Source: Romanomermis culicivorax
Lineage: Eukaryota > Nematoda > Enoplea > Mermithida > Mermithidae
Direction of reading: 5' to 3'
Assembly (NCBI GenBank): GCA_963922205.1
Contig: CAWUHX010000239.1
Coordinates: 310,001 to 374,000, forward strand
DNA: 64,000 nt
Shown here: positions 11,729 to 23,034 of the stretch, in pieces
How the letters are laid out: each line of letters starts with the position of its first letter
Position numbering within the stretch: the stretch's first letter is position 1
Notes under the pieces: generated by a model
Told to the model about the DNA's origin: nothing
Database searches by the model: none
What the model saw: the letters and a program-made list of their open reading frames with translations, nothing else
Program-made: the position numbers and the translations under genes

Positions 11729-12345
11729 ACAGTCGAACACGGTTAATGAACACTCTGGATATTGAGCATTTACGCTTAATAAACACGCTGTAGCACAGTC
11801 CCAACTCAATTCCTATAGTTTCTTATATGTTGATAATACGGTTAATGATCACACGGTTAACAGATAATGAACACGCCTGGTAGAATCTCTGCATATCTTG
11901 ATACACGTTAAATTCTACGTTTAATGAACACGTGTTGACAGATATTGAACACGCTTTAATCTACGCTTAGTAAACACGATGTGTACAGATAATATGTACA
12001 CTTTATCGATTACAGAAACTTCCAGAAACTTCTAGAAACATCTTAATGCAACACAACGTCTTGTCTTGTTGTCTTGGTGCTATTGTACATTACTTTTTTT
12101 TCTTGTGTCAAGTGTGTCATGCCACCTGTCAAAAAGAATGTTGTTTCGCTTGAAACAAAGCTTAAGATTATCAACGAAGCGGAAACTACATATTGCTTCG
12201 TTGAAACAGTCTAAAATAACGTCATTTTTTAAATGATGATAAGTGATTCATGTTGAAGTAAAATTTATGTTGAATTTGACGGAGTTCTGATAGTGAACAC
12301 TTTTATTTCGGTCCGCTCGGGGTGTTCATTAACCGTGTTCGACTG
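11729..12345 (+). mobile_element. pogo/Tigger-type element, 617 bp, TA duplication
   Basis: The termini are CAGTCGAACACGGTTAATGA and its mirror TCATTAACCGTGTTCGACTG, each followed directly by TA (11727-11728 and 12346-12347). CAGTCGA ends with TA duplication are diagnostic of pogo-like Tc1/mariner elements. The interior repeats TTAATGAACACG-like units several times. A 31-codon remnant of the transposase N-terminus lies at 12119-12214, so this is an internally deleted copy. Confidence 0.85.
12119..12214 (+). pseudogene. Truncated pogo-type transposase, CENP-B N-terminal start
   Basis: The frame opens at an ATG and reads MPPVKKNVVSLETKLKIINE before losing similarity and ending at TAA after 31 codons. 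The SLE-x-K-L-x-I-I pattern is the first helix of the CENP-B N-terminal helix-turn-helix found in pogo/Tigger transposases. The remainder of the DNA-binding domain and the whole DDE domain are missing, as expected for the internal deletion in the host element. Confidence 0.75.
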
Positions 12346-13109
12346 TATTTTGTTGTACAGTTTTTTCTCTTCTCACTGACATGGTTAGCTGAAAAATAGG
12401 TTGGGCAAGATTTTTACAAAAAATTAATGCGTTATAAACAATAACTTTTTATCAAATTATTGGCCTAAAACTTTTCCACAGTTTTCAGTATGTCTCTAGT
12501 TTGAAAAAATTTTTGTGCCATTGGCACAAATTTTCTTGGCCTCTTGCGCCAATTGGCACAAATTTCCGTGCACAAAAAAAACGCTGATTTGGAGTCAGAA
12601 ACCTGCAAAAATGAGAAAAAAATGAGAAAATTCTAGTTATATTAGCAAAAATGAGCTCATGAAGAATATACTGGTGTTCTACAGGAGCGGGTGAAGCATG
12701 TTAACGAATAATGATAGAGTTCTCAGGAATTTATCCGCTATTAACATTTCTATGGCCCTCATTAGAATCATATAATTTTATTTAGTTCTTGGTCCGGCGC
12801 ATTGGGCGACATAATTGACTGTTAACGATTAGAAAATGAAACGAGCTAACTTGATAGAAACTGTTGAGCATTAATTAGTAAGTCGAAGTAGATATGCTAA
12901 TGGCCGCCCCTGATAGAAAATAGTAACGATTGTACCGGTAGAAAATTTTGAGATTTTGACCCTTTTAAGTCCACCAAAACGCATCTTTTCGGTTTGGAAT
13001 TCCCCAAAATTTTTTCCTTAATGAGAACCATACCCAAAATTTTTTTCCTCATTTCGAAATTTTTTTCCTCAAAAGACCCCATTTGAGGAAAAAAAACGGT
13101 GGCCGTGAC

Positions 13110-13335
13110 TGTTCTGTTGAGTTGACTTATTCTAATCGAAAAGCTAAAGATTCATATTCAATAAATTTAACTTATGTTTGAATTCTCTTATGGCTGAAGT
13201 TGATTTGATTCGGTAGTTTATCTGAATATTAGGCAGATTCTACTGCTCATGAGTCATGAGCACTTATGAGCAGTGATAGAGAGCAATACGCAGCGTTTGC
13301 ATTACTTCTGACTGCTAACGTCTGCTCTCAGCCAG
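13110..13335 (+). mobile_element. hAT-A element copy 0, right part
   Basis: It continues the hAT-A sequence exactly after the GCCGTGAC duplication (TGTTCTGTTGAGTTGA, then TTCAATAAATTTAACTTATG). It matches 19785-19990. The distal end near 13335 loses similarity before any transposase-derived segment, so this copy is truncated. Confidence 0.65.
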
Positions 13336-15046
13336 GCTTGACAAAAACCAAACTTTTGAAATTTCGACATTTTGGTTTTTTAATGGTTCTTTTGGTTTTT
13401 CTATGCTTTTTAGTGGTTTTTTTCTGGTTTATTTCTTTGAAATGTTTGGTACATCAAAATAACTATGTAAAAAACTGCTGGAAGCTCCCTGTATCATCTA
13501 AGACTAGTTAGGGCGCCTTAAAATGGCAGCTGGAAGTATTAATCTTATCGGAAGTGTCGTTATTATATGCTATAGGAAACCCCTATTACAGCAATATAAA
13601 TACAGTAATTGTAGGCAGACAAGAAAGGAACGATGAGTGAAGAACATGAGAAAAGTAAAAATGGAACGGAGCATGCGATATGTAAGGTGAAAATTCAAGG
13701 AAAAGAAGAAAAATTAAAAATAAAGAGAAATATACAATAGGCAATGAACGTAATCAAAACTCATAAGAAATCAACCACAGAATTGTATAAATGCATCACA
13801 TATATATACATAATACATATACACAGGAAACCTGAAATGACAACTTCCGATTAGAGGGTTTTAAATTGATATAATTCTCTTGGTTTTATTCATCTGAAAA
13901 GACTGTATATTATTATGATTATCTATGCTAAAAAGCAGTGATTACGATTCATAACCTATGGAATTAAAATAAGCTGAAAATGCATTTTCCAACATTTTAC
14001 AAGCCTTGAAATGAAATTTTATCGGTAGTTTTGTCAGGCTTTTCGTTATTTTCCTCCAAAGCTCACGAAATCCTGTTGCAAAAGTTCAGAACAGACGCAA
14101 TTTGAATGAATTTCAAAAATTTGCGTTTAATAGTTTTTCTCATAAAAGTGAAGAAAATTTGTCAATTTTAGAGTGAGCAAGCATGTTCCTACTTTTACGA
14201 CCTATGTATACTTTGAACTATTATGAAGCAAGTAGAAAATAATGATTGTACGGAAATGGGTAGAATCGTACGGAAATTTTTCCACTAGATTTCTGAATGA
14301 TACGGATTGACCGTTACGAAAAAGCTCTGATTGTAGGCCAAAATTGCTTTCTCTCAATTTGTTCGTCTGAAATCTTCAATCAAATACGAAAAAGCAGCAA
14401 ATGTCTGATTTTTTAAATTTTTTTACAATTTTTTTTATTTTTAGCATCGTGCCCCTTTTTAATTTAGAAAACACTCAAGATGAATTTTATACCTAGAAAA
14501 AATAAAGCTGACTTGAAAACTAATAGGTGATTAAAAAATTTTTTACCTGGCTAGAAAAATAATTATTTTTTTGCACGCTTTCGGTGTTAGTCATTTATTG
14601 CAGTTAGTAAAGTATATAAAACTTTCCTGTGTTGGTCATTTACCTTTTCCAAATCTAATCAAATTATTCTAAATTTTGCTGCAATTTATTCCTGTGATTC
14701 TATTCTTATATTTTTTGCTTTTTAAGTTGAGTATTTGAAATTTGCATAGTTTTCTTAGGTCTGTACAATTTCTTAAATTTTTTGACTTTTGAACACGGCC
14801 ATGCCTAGCCTCGGGGTCCCGTCTCCATGGCTGGGTGTTGTAATCAGTGACCTGGTCCAAGGGTTATTGATAACAGTGGCAGATGGAGGCAAAATGTGCC
14901 TGACTATTGTCAGTAGCATATCTTGAAAATATCGTGTCCGGTCCCTGCTAAGGACTAAAATTTCGAATATCAGATTCGGTTCAGAAATTCTAAGAATATC
15001 GGGTTTGGGACCAGGTCCAAAATTTCAAAAATTTTATAATCACCGT
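13336..15046. other. No gene recognised; small GC-richer island at 14790-14900
   Basis: The stretch is AT-rich. The island near 14790-14900 (CATGCCTAGCCTCGGGGTCC and flanks) stands out in composition and may be a retroposon fragment, but I cannot assign it. A - strand frame of 63 codons crosses it without a recognisable domain. Confidence 0.35.
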
Positions 15047-15957
15047 TTTTTCCTTTGAAGATTTTTCCACACATGAGAACTGAACCCAAAATTTGTTTCC
15101 TGATTTTCGAAAAAAAGAAACCTGCAGAAATGAGGAAAAACTTGAGAAAATTATGGTTAAGGTTTAGTGAGCTGATGAAGAATATATTGGTGTTCTACAG
15201 TAGCAGAGAAAGCATATTAACCATACAGTTCTCATGAATTTATCCGCTATTAACATTTCTGTATTTCCGATTAGAATTATTCAATTTTATTTATTTCTTA
15301 GTCCTGCGCGGAGCGCCGGAAAATTATTTTTTGATTTCCACTTTCTAAAACGCTGGAAAATTAACCTTCACAATGTTGAGAGATGAATTAAAATCTAACT
15401 AATGTAGTGTAATTTGTTCCCCATTCCTGCCCAAAGCGCTGGAAAAAATTTCGAGTTTTTATATCCTAAAATGTTGGAAAATATAAATCTCTGCAAGAAA
15501 TATTCATGAACAGAAGTTCTAAAACCACAGTCCGGAATGATTTCTTCAATTTACATCATAGATTAACGCAAAAATTTATTTTGTGTTTAAAACGTTCGAA
15601 AACTTCCAACCACCAAGAGAATAAATTGAGACAATTGACGAAAAATCTCTTTTTTCGATGAGATACTGACTATTAAGGATTAGAAAATGAGACGAGCCAG
15701 CTTGATTGATAGAAACTGTTGAGCATTAACTAGTCAATGGAAGTAGATATGCTAACAGCCGCGCCTCATAGAAAATAATGATCATTATAGCCATGATGGG
15801 CACGATTTTTAGATTTTGACTTTTTGAAGTCCACTAAAATGCATTTATGGATTTAAATTCCACAATGCGAATCATACTCACCATAAAATTTCTTTCGTCA
15901 TTTCCAATTTTTTTCCTCAAAAGACCCTATTTGAGGAAAATAAAATGGTGGTCTAAC
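15047..15957. mobile_element. R4 element, shorter copy
   Basis: It begins CACCGTTTTTTCCTTTG and ends TTTGAGGAAAATAAAATGGTG, matching both ends of the 10983-13101 unit. Shared interior blocks include GAATTTATCCGCTATTAACA and GAAACTGTTGAGCATTAA. The hairpin module GCGCGGAGCGCCGG lies near 15305. It lacks the pogo insertion. I found no matching 8-bp flanks. Confidence 0.7.
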
Positions 15958-16716
15958 CCTATACCCAAATGTTGGGACCCTCCCTCCAAAGTCGGAAAAA
16001 TTTGGAAAAAACGGCTTTTTTGAGGACCCCCAAAATTTTAGGAATTTCGGTAAAAATTTTAGGAATTTGGTACCCCCAACTAGTCGGACCTCTCTCTCAC
16101 AGGTATGTAAGCATATATCAACAGAGAAATTTCTATTTTTCCTCGCTTTAGCCTTTTGTTACTATTAATTTTGATATATTCTAATAATCTGATCTAAAAT
16201 TTAAAAATTTTCCCTTTTTCTTCATCACTTTTGGTAAATTACTGACTGACTTCAGGACACTGTTTCCTCCCCCCCCCCCCAAGTAGTGAACGTACGGGGT
16301 CAAAATTTTTCTGGGTTGGAGTTGCACTTATCCCCAAACTGTCGGGGTTACAGTTAGTATAACAATAACACATCATAATGGTCATTTAAGATATTGTGTG
16401 CCCTAAACTGTCAGGCAAGTGAAACTATAACAGACAAAACAAATCAAGTTTTATTGATCAAAGTAAAATCTGTTTAATACCTTACAATTTTGCACGAAAA
16501 AAAGGGGTTGCAAATTATTATTCCTGAAAACAATCACTTTGTTCGTATTCTTCTAAAGCACTTTCGAGCCTGTAATCAATAGCCGGCTGATTATAGTAAA
16601 ACCAAATCAATGTTTCAGTGTTTTCAGGCAATTAGCAATTGCGACTATCACTGATTATTCATTTTCCCACTTTAAACTCTCTCTCTCAGGCAACACTGCT
16701 TAACAGTGCCGTAAGG
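15958..16716. other. No gene; degenerate M1-like fragment and poly-C tract
   Basis: Around 15960-16110 the text (GGGACCCTCCCTCC ... CCCCCAACTAGTCGGACC ... CACAGGTATG) resembles the short M1 copy at 28304-28488 in reverse. A C-run lies near 16270-16280. Nothing else is identifiable. Confidence 0.4.
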
Positions 16717-17116
16717 CATACATGTAACGGAGCTCCGAGGTCTGGGGGGGGGGTTGGAGCACTTTTTTCGGGCCGGGGGTCAGTAGTTCCCAAAATTTTG
16801 GGGTTTTCATGAAAAAATTCCGAAAAACGGTTGGAAAAGTAGTAACTTTTGTCTAAAAAATGATAAAAAATGTACTTATTGCGCGAAGCGCCGAGAAAAT
16901 TGACGTTTTTACAATATTTTGTTCAAAAATTGACAATTTTCTTGAAAAAAGTGACATTTTTCAGTATTTTTCTGACTAAATGTATGGGTGTTCCTACGGC
17001 TACCATATGGCTAGCCATAGGATTGGAAAATCCTGGGGGGGTCGCCCAATGGCTAGCCATATGGTCGACGATTTCTGGGGGGGGGGGAGCACTTCTTCCC
17101 CCCAATTACATGTATG
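16717..17116. mobile_element. G-tract MITE (family M1), copy 2, intact with duplication
   Basis: The 400-bp unit begins CATACATGTAACGGAGCTCC and ends CCCCCCAATTACATGTATG. The octamer CCGTAAGG flanks it at 16709-16716 and 17117-17124. Long G-runs lie near both ends (about 16744 and 17081). The hairpin GCGCGAAGCGCC is internal at 16881. An 8-bp duplication with CA...TG ends suggests hAT-type mobilisation. The short frames on both strands are not coding. Confidence 0.85.
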
Positions 17117-17124
17117 CCGTAAGG

Positions 17125-18172
17125 TACTGCTGAGCTAGCTCAAATGCAATAATTTTCGAATTTCGACTGTGATGCAACATTAGGACCTAAGACATTAGGA
17201 TGCAGGACATTAGTGGGTAAGCTTAAGCTTACTGTTTGGTCTTTTATTTCCTAAACATGTCCATTCAGGCCCACAACTTTGCTACTATTTGTATGAAATC
17301 CATCAATTATAGGATTTGAGTTAAGATTAGGGGCTAGTTTTGAAGCATTTTTGAATACAAACGAATCTAGAGAAGCTTTTTCACAAATTTTACTTTGTTT
17401 TTCAATCTTTTCAATTTTTAACTTATATCAGCTCAATCAATAAAGGCATTAGAAGCATAATTTTTTGATTTTGAGTATTTTAACATATTTACAACAAATG
17501 TGTGAAGAGATATTTGGAATTTTTGTAAATGAAAATTTTTCGAGTTTTTGATAGTTTTGTGGCAGGTATAGACACTAAATGTGCACGTAAATTTCATTTC
17601 AATTAATAGAACACAGAACAGATACAGAACAATAAACACACACAGAGAACAGATGAACATAGAACAGATACAGAAGAAGAGAAGTTATTTCACATTTTTT
17701 GGCAGCAGTTTTATTCAAGATTGAGAACACATTTCATGGACAATTTGCATTGAAAATAAGTAGGGACATTTAATCTGCAACAGATAAATCAACTCATGGG
17801 GGACAGAACGGCATAAGAAAAACTGCCAAAGACTGCCACATAGTACCTATACTGAGCAGCATTACATGATCTACTCGCCCAGACTTGTGGAAGTTGAACA
17901 GTGTTCACTTCTTGTCCAAACCAAATTGACTCATTTTATGGAAAAAAATTTCAAAGTGCAAGTGTAACCCCGAAAAACGTTCAACTCCAACTCAGTTTTT
18001 CTTTTTGGGGTTGGGGTTAAAAAGTCAGGGATCCCCAACTTTTCTTTCAGGGTCAGGAACCCTTTACGATCAATACCCCCAAGTCCTGCTTTTTTGGGAA
18101 AAAAATTTTGGGCTCTTTTCCATTTAGGGGAGAAAATTTTGGGGATCGGATACAGAAAACATGCATTTTGAT
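17125..18172. other. No gene; ACAGA-rich simple repeat near 17605-17670
   Basis: A run of AACACAGAACAGATACAGAA-like units lies at about 17609-17672. The rest is AT-rich. The region near 17965-18150 is G/A-rich and resembles M1-type G-tract debris. Confidence 0.4.
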
Positions 18173-19409
18173 CGGGGTTGGGGAAAAACCCATTTTCAAA
18201 ATTTCGAATTTGGGTTTTTTGGGTTTTTATGGGTAGTTTAGTCAGGGTTTTTTAAATTTCTCAATAGAGGATTTGAATCGATTAAAAATAAAGCATCACT
18301 AAGGTTTTATTCCTCATAGAGCAAAACGTGGTTTTAAAGCAAGAACACACAAATCACTCATTGTAACAAATAGAATCATCCATCTCTGCACTATCAAAAA
18401 TCTTGTTGACATTGAATTTTACAAAGACTAGTTTTTCAACCGATGCAGATGACAATCGATTATGCAACTTGGTGTGAACAAAGAATGTTGAAAAATTACA
18501 CTCCCACACCACCAAGAAAAACCAATGATTATAACATGAGAAAATAAATTTTGCCTGTTTGTCACTATTAGTCTTAAAAAATGTACTCTCAATACAATTT
18601 TTTGGAACAGAGGCCACGTTTTGCCTTCGGTCAACCAATATTGCATAGCAGATTTTTGGCCGCTCTCCAGCATTTTGTAACAAAACGTGTTTCTATCTTC
18701 ATCTTCTCTTGCCAAGATCATATATTCAGGGAAATGATGGTAAACTGACTTTGCAGACTGAAAAAAGTTTGATGTTTCTTCAATATTTGTGCTGCTTAAG
18801 GCCATTCAACCAGCATACTTGGAGGCCTATATTCAGTCTATTTGTGGACCCAAAAAGCTGCCAGCTGCCTCTCTCTACGGGGTCAGCCATCTCCCTCAAA
18901 ATTTTAGGGCTGCTAAAGTCAGCTATCGAGCTGCTGATGACTGGGAGCAGTAACAAAAACTTTAGCAGTTACAAGTAATGCTGTGTATTGTTTACTATAA
19001 CTGCTCATGACTCATGAGTAGTAAAATCTGCCTGATACTAAGATAAACTACCAAAGCAAATCAACTTCCGCCAAAAAACAATTCAAACATAGATTAAATT
19101 TATTGAATATGCTTTGGATTGGCATAACTCAACTCAACAGAAAAGTCATACGAACCGAATGGAATACAGCTACAAGTTTCTGAATTAAAAGTTTACGCAG
19201 CATTTAATTTGTTTGTTGTGTTGTGCAATCTCATCTAAAATCTGTTGTCATGTCAGTGTCAGAAGAGACTGCATTGCAGTTACTTAAGTTGGCTCAACTC
19301 TCAATTTATCATTGAATTAGGAAGAAAAATTGTTCAGAAGAAAATGGAAAAAAATGAATTGTTTTCCTTAAAACCCATCTATCCAAAAATCCAATGCCCG
19401 CCAACTCTA
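18173..19409 (-). mobile_element. hAT-A element copy 1, about 1.24 kb
   Basis: The left end reads CGGGGTTGGGGAAAAACCC and the right end CCAATGCCCGCCAACTCTA. These are the two termini seen in copy 2, in opposite orientation. Between them lie a transposase 3' remnant (18354-18683) and the noncoding arm shared with copies 0 and 2. Large internal deletions have removed most of the transposase. The flanking octamers do not match clearly, so exact ends are approximate. Confidence 0.75.
18354..18683 (-). pseudogene. hAT transposase C-terminal (dimerisation) remnant, copy 1
   Basis: The - strand frames read KQAKFIFSCYNH..., then N-F-S-T-F-F-V-H-T-K-L-H-N-R-L followed by SSASVEKLVFVKFN. In hAT transposases the C-terminal dimerisation region has the order SSxxSERxFSxxxxxxxxxRNRLxxxxxEKLxFxxxN, and this segment matches the second half of that pattern. 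Two overlapping frames share the match, so a frameshift divides it. Related remnants are at 20237-20463 and 24860-25094. Confidence 0.7.
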
Positions 19410-19480
19410 ATTCATGCCTTTATTCAATAATTTTTCCATATTATTCCAATGCACCATTAGAAAGTGTCATTCTAGCTAAT
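19410..19480 (+). repeat. Repeat R3, left part before the hAT-A insertion
   Basis: It reads TTATTCAATAATTTTTCCAT and continues to CATTCTAGCTAAT. It matches 27755-27815, where the same sequence runs on without interruption. It resumes after the hAT at 20740. Confidence 0.75.
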
Positions 19481-20739
19481 CATTGTTGGTGGGCATTGGG
19501 TATTTGGGTTGGAAAATTGGATGTTTCTAGGTTTTTGGATTTTTTAAGAAAAAAAGTCATTTTTTCCATTTTGTTCTCAGCCATACAAGTTTCTTCCTGA
19601 TTTAACAATCTAATTGAGAATTGAGCCAACTTTAGTTACTACAATGCAGTCTTTTCTGACACTGACATGACAATAGATTTCAGATGAGATCACATAATGG
19701 GACAAACAAATCAAATGCTATCATAAAATTTTAATTCAGGAGACTTTTTAATGCTATTTGATTCAGTTCCTATGACTGTTCTGTTGAGTTGAGTTGTACT
19801 AATCGAGAGGCTAAAGATTAATATTCAATAAATTCAACTTGTGTTTGAATTGTCTTGTGGCTGAAGTTGATTTGATTCAGTAGTTAGTTTATCTGGATAT
19901 TAGGCAGATTTTACTGCTTATGGTCCTGAGCACTTATGAGCGGTGCTAGTGCTGCTAAAGTTTTTGTTATACCTACTGCTCACAGCTATCAGCATTTCAT
20001 GAGCTAACTTGAGCAGTTAGAAAATTTTGAGGGAGACAGCAGACCCACTGGAAAAAGAGGCAGCTGATGGCTTTTGGGTCCAAAAATGGGCTGAAAATGG
20101 ACCACCAAGTATGCTGGCTGAACGGCTGTAAGCAGTATAAATGTTAATGACTAAAAGATCTCGGCAAGTGAAGATGAAGAAAATATAGGTTTCCTTAGAA
20201 AATGCAAAAGAGTGACTGAAAATCAGTTGTGCAATATTGTTTGACAGGAGGCTAACTGTGACCTTTGTTCCAAAGAATTGCCTTGAGAGTACATTTTTTA
20301 AGACTAATAATAGCAAGCAAGCAAAATTTCTTTGTCATGTTATAATCAGGTGTTTCTCATTTTGGTATCCACTGCGTCATCAGAGCGTAATTTTTCAACG
20401 TTTGGCTTTGTTTGCATCAAGTTGCATAATTGATTGTCATCTTCGTCAGTTGAAAAGCTAGTATTCATAAAATTCAATGCCAAAAATTTTCTTGACAGTG
20501 TATTAGTATATGATTTTATTTGTTATGATAAGGAATCTGTGTATTTTTGCATAAAATCAGGAGAAATGATCTGAAAATGTTTTGCTCTAGGAAGACTAAA
20601 ACTTTAGAGATATTGTATTTGCTTTTGTGTTATACTTAATTCAGATCCACAATTCTCAAATAAAAAAAACCCTAATTGAACCCAGAAAAACTAAAAAAAA
20701 CCCAAATTCAAAATTTTGAAAATGGTTTTCTCAACCCTG
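19481..20739 (+). mobile_element. hAT-A element copy 2, 1259 bp, duplication TAGCTAAT
   Basis: TAGCTAAT is present at 19473-19480 and 20740-20747. The ends are CATTGTTGGTGGGCATTGG and TTTTCTCAACCCTG. The element splits repeat R3, whose uninterrupted paralogue at 27755-28303 has a single copy of the target (AGCTAAT followed by ACTTATAGC). It carries a transposase C-terminal remnant and shares its noncoding arm with copies 0 and 1. It is an internally deleted, non-autonomous hAT. Confidence 0.9.
20237..20463 (+). pseudogene. hAT transposase C-terminal remnant, copy 2
   Basis: The frame reads FVPKNCLESTFFKTNNSKQA, closely parallel to copies 1 and 3 (VPKNCxESTFFKT, then KQAK or HAK). The next segment includes SVIFQRLALFASSCIIDCHL in a shifted frame relative to the - strand copies. 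It is a short inactive remnant of the dimerisation region. Confidence 0.65.
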
Positions 20740-20747
20740 TAGCTAAT

Positions 20748-21236
20748 GCTTGTAGCTTTTAATTATCAAGATATTATGGATAAATGTTTGATTCTGTGTC
20801 ATTTTTTTGAGAATTTGATGAAAAGCAAGATTTTTCTTGGTGATTTTCTCAAAGTCTTTTTGGGGTCTTGAAAAAGATTTTGACTTTTGTGTGATTGAAA
20901 CATTTTGAGTCCAAGTGGGAATTCTTGCTGGTTGAACAATCAAAATTCTTGGTTGATTTCCTAGTTTTGAATTATTATGCCTGACTGTAAATTCATTGAA
21001 TTCACTGAAAAATTAAACCTTCTGTCTAGAAAATATAAGTTGAAAAAGTTCATTTTCCAGGGTCCTAGAATATCAACATCCCAGAAAAATTTTCGGTGCT
21101 AGGCACCAAACAAATGACTCATACTATTATTTTCATTTTCTCTTCAAAACTCAGAACATTTTGTTTTAAAAGGCTAAAAATGACGGGAATCGAATGGAAT
21201 AGAAGAAAACTAGCTTTTGGTGGTGCTACAAAAGAA
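20748..21236 (+). repeat. Repeat R3, right part after the hAT-A insertion
   Basis: It continues collinearly with 27820-28300 (shared ATTATGGATAAATGT, CATTTTGAGTCCAAGT and AAATTAAACC blocks). Near 21090 is a hairpin GGTGCTAGGCACC. The paralogue has GCGCTACGCGCC at the same place. Both arms stay complementary, and the differences are those expected of CpG decay. Confidence 0.7.
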
Positions 21237-21429
21237 AGCTAGATGCATGCAAATACCTGACAAATTACTCAACAGAAGATCTTGAAAAGGCTGTTCGAAA
21301 CAGGTCAAAAATCAGAGCAGCAGCTCGAGTTTACAATATTACATAGGGAACGTTACAAAACAAAGTAAACGCAAGACAGTTGGAAAGGATTGGTCATAAA
21401 ATGTACCTCACTGTAGCTGAAGAATAGCT
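21237..21429 (+). pseudogene. pogo/Jerky-like transposase, N-terminal HTH fragment
   Basis: The frame reads YSTEDLEKAVRNRSKIRAAA then RVYNIT, a stop, GTLQNKV. This is the psq/CENP-B-type helix-turn-helix of pogo-like transposases (Y-s-x-E-D-L-x-x-A ... A-A-x-x-Y-x-I-x-x-x-T-L-Q). An in-frame TAG sits inside the domain. A C-terminal fragment of a pogo-type transposase lies 1.6 kb downstream (23035-23305) on the same strand, so both may belong to one decayed element. Confidence 0.7.
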
Positions 21430-23034
21430 ACTTGTCAAACTGGTCAAATCTGTCACCATCCTAGGTGTGCTATTCAAAAAAGATTGCCTTATCACTATAA
21501 TCAACTGTTATCAATACAAGAACAAGCTGAAACTGTTTAAGGCAAAGACTGTAGGACACAAGTGGCTTCCCTCTTTGCAAAGAAGACTGTAGGACACAAG
21601 AGAAAGACTCGAGGACACAATTTATATGCCATTAAATACTAAACTAATGCAGATTACAACAACTGTACTACCATAAGATTTATTGGCGTTGTCTTTGCCA
21701 TCATCAGCTTCAAGGTTTGAAAGTATGTACTTTTGCAACAAAATTTACAGAAGAATGATATCTAAAATTTTCAGAAATGCCCACATCATCACCATCTGCC
21801 ATTAATGAGGTTACACCAACAAGATGTATGACTGCCAGTGTCAAAGTATATTCAGTCAAGTATATTCAGTAGAGATTAAGTATATTCAGTATCAATATCA
21901 TCAGTATTATCAAGTATATTCAGTAGAGATTAGACAAATCCAGTTTTATGTAGTTTCCGAATCCGAATCCAGGAAATTAGTAAGTACCGGATCCGAATCT
22001 GAGATTTAGGATTCGGGCGAATCCAAATCTAAATCCTACATTAATATCTATGCTTGGCTAAAATGAAGAATCATAGACTGTATATGAATCATTCTTTCTA
22101 AAAAATTTTCTGATCCTGATAGTTTAGAACCCTGGATGATGAATCTTTTCAGGATGATTTCGTGATTTAAAATTTGATTTTTCTGGCCTAATAATGTTCA
22201 TGCATGAACAATTTGCGATTGTTTGAACATGCTAACCAGCTAAAAAGTCAGCTTCAAGCCAACCATGTTTCATAAATTTAGGGGAAACAACAAAATTCGT
22301 AAACAGTTTTTGTAAACACGAAGCATCAAAATTTTTTTTGCAGTTTTGATACTAGAATGCTGGAAAATGAATATTTTTGACTTTCATTTCCTTGAAAAGT
22401 GCTGTAATTTTTTGTTCAATTCAATCCTTTTTCATAGTTGCACAAAATGCAAAATATCATTTTAAAAAAATGCCAATTAAATTTGTGAAATCAGAAAAGC
22501 AACCAAAAATTTAGATTATTCGACAGCACTATCTGTCGCTTTCCTGAATGTTTACAAAGTACAAAAATTTTTGAAGACCGCAGAAAAATTTTGTGAAAAA
22601 ATTGAAAAAAATCTTCACTTTCTTAGATATACTAAAGCGCGATATGAAAGATAAACCGATTAAACCATGAGGTGAGACATTCTGGGTGGTAACAACTATT
22701 GAATGCTAACTAGTAAGTAGAAGAGACATGCTTGTGGTCGCCCTCGAGCTGGATTATAGCAAGCAATGATGAAAATAATCATTTCCGACGCGAAGCGCAG
22801 GAAAATTTTTAGGTTTCAACCTTCTAAAATGCACTGAAACGCACCTTTCCGACATATTTCTCATACACTTGACATTTTCCAATGGATTCAGATTTGGTCT
22901 AAAATTTTGGGCAAGACTACCAAATCCGAATTCGAATCTGGAAAATCAGTGAAGTCAAATCCGGATCCCAATCTAAATCCAGAAAAAAAGACCGAATCCA
23001 GGATTCGTCCCATCCCTAATCTTCAGACAGTAAT
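21430..23034. other. Decayed transposon interior; AGTATATTCAGT tandem and GAATCC clusters
   Basis: At 21845-21915 the unit AGTATATTCAGT recurs about four times. At 21955-22035 and 22880-23020 are clusters of GAATCC/GGATTC, the second ending GGATTCGTCCCATCCCTAA. That is an hAT-like end, so an hAT fragment was probably inserted into the older pogo-like element. The hairpin module (GACGCGAAGCGCAGG) lies near 22787. No intact frame. Confidence 0.45.

Larger units (their letters stand above)
10983..13101. mobile_element. R4 element, 2119 bp, 8-bp duplication GCCGTGAC
   Basis: GCCGTGAC occurs at 10975-10982 and again at 13102-13109, flanking the unit exactly. The inverted termini are CACCTATTTTTTTCCTC on the left and GAGGAAAAAAAACGGTG on the right. 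An 8-bp duplication with CA...TG ends fits an hAT-like non-autonomous element. The unit has itself received the pogo/Tigger insertion at 11729-12345. It also carries two GTGCCAA palindrome modules and degenerate hairpin modules. A second copy is at 15047-15957. Confidence 0.8.

Noticed and set aside
14790-14900. GC-richer island, possible SINE or 5S-derived fragment
   Set aside because: No A/B box pair or poly-A end that I can define; insufficient evidence.
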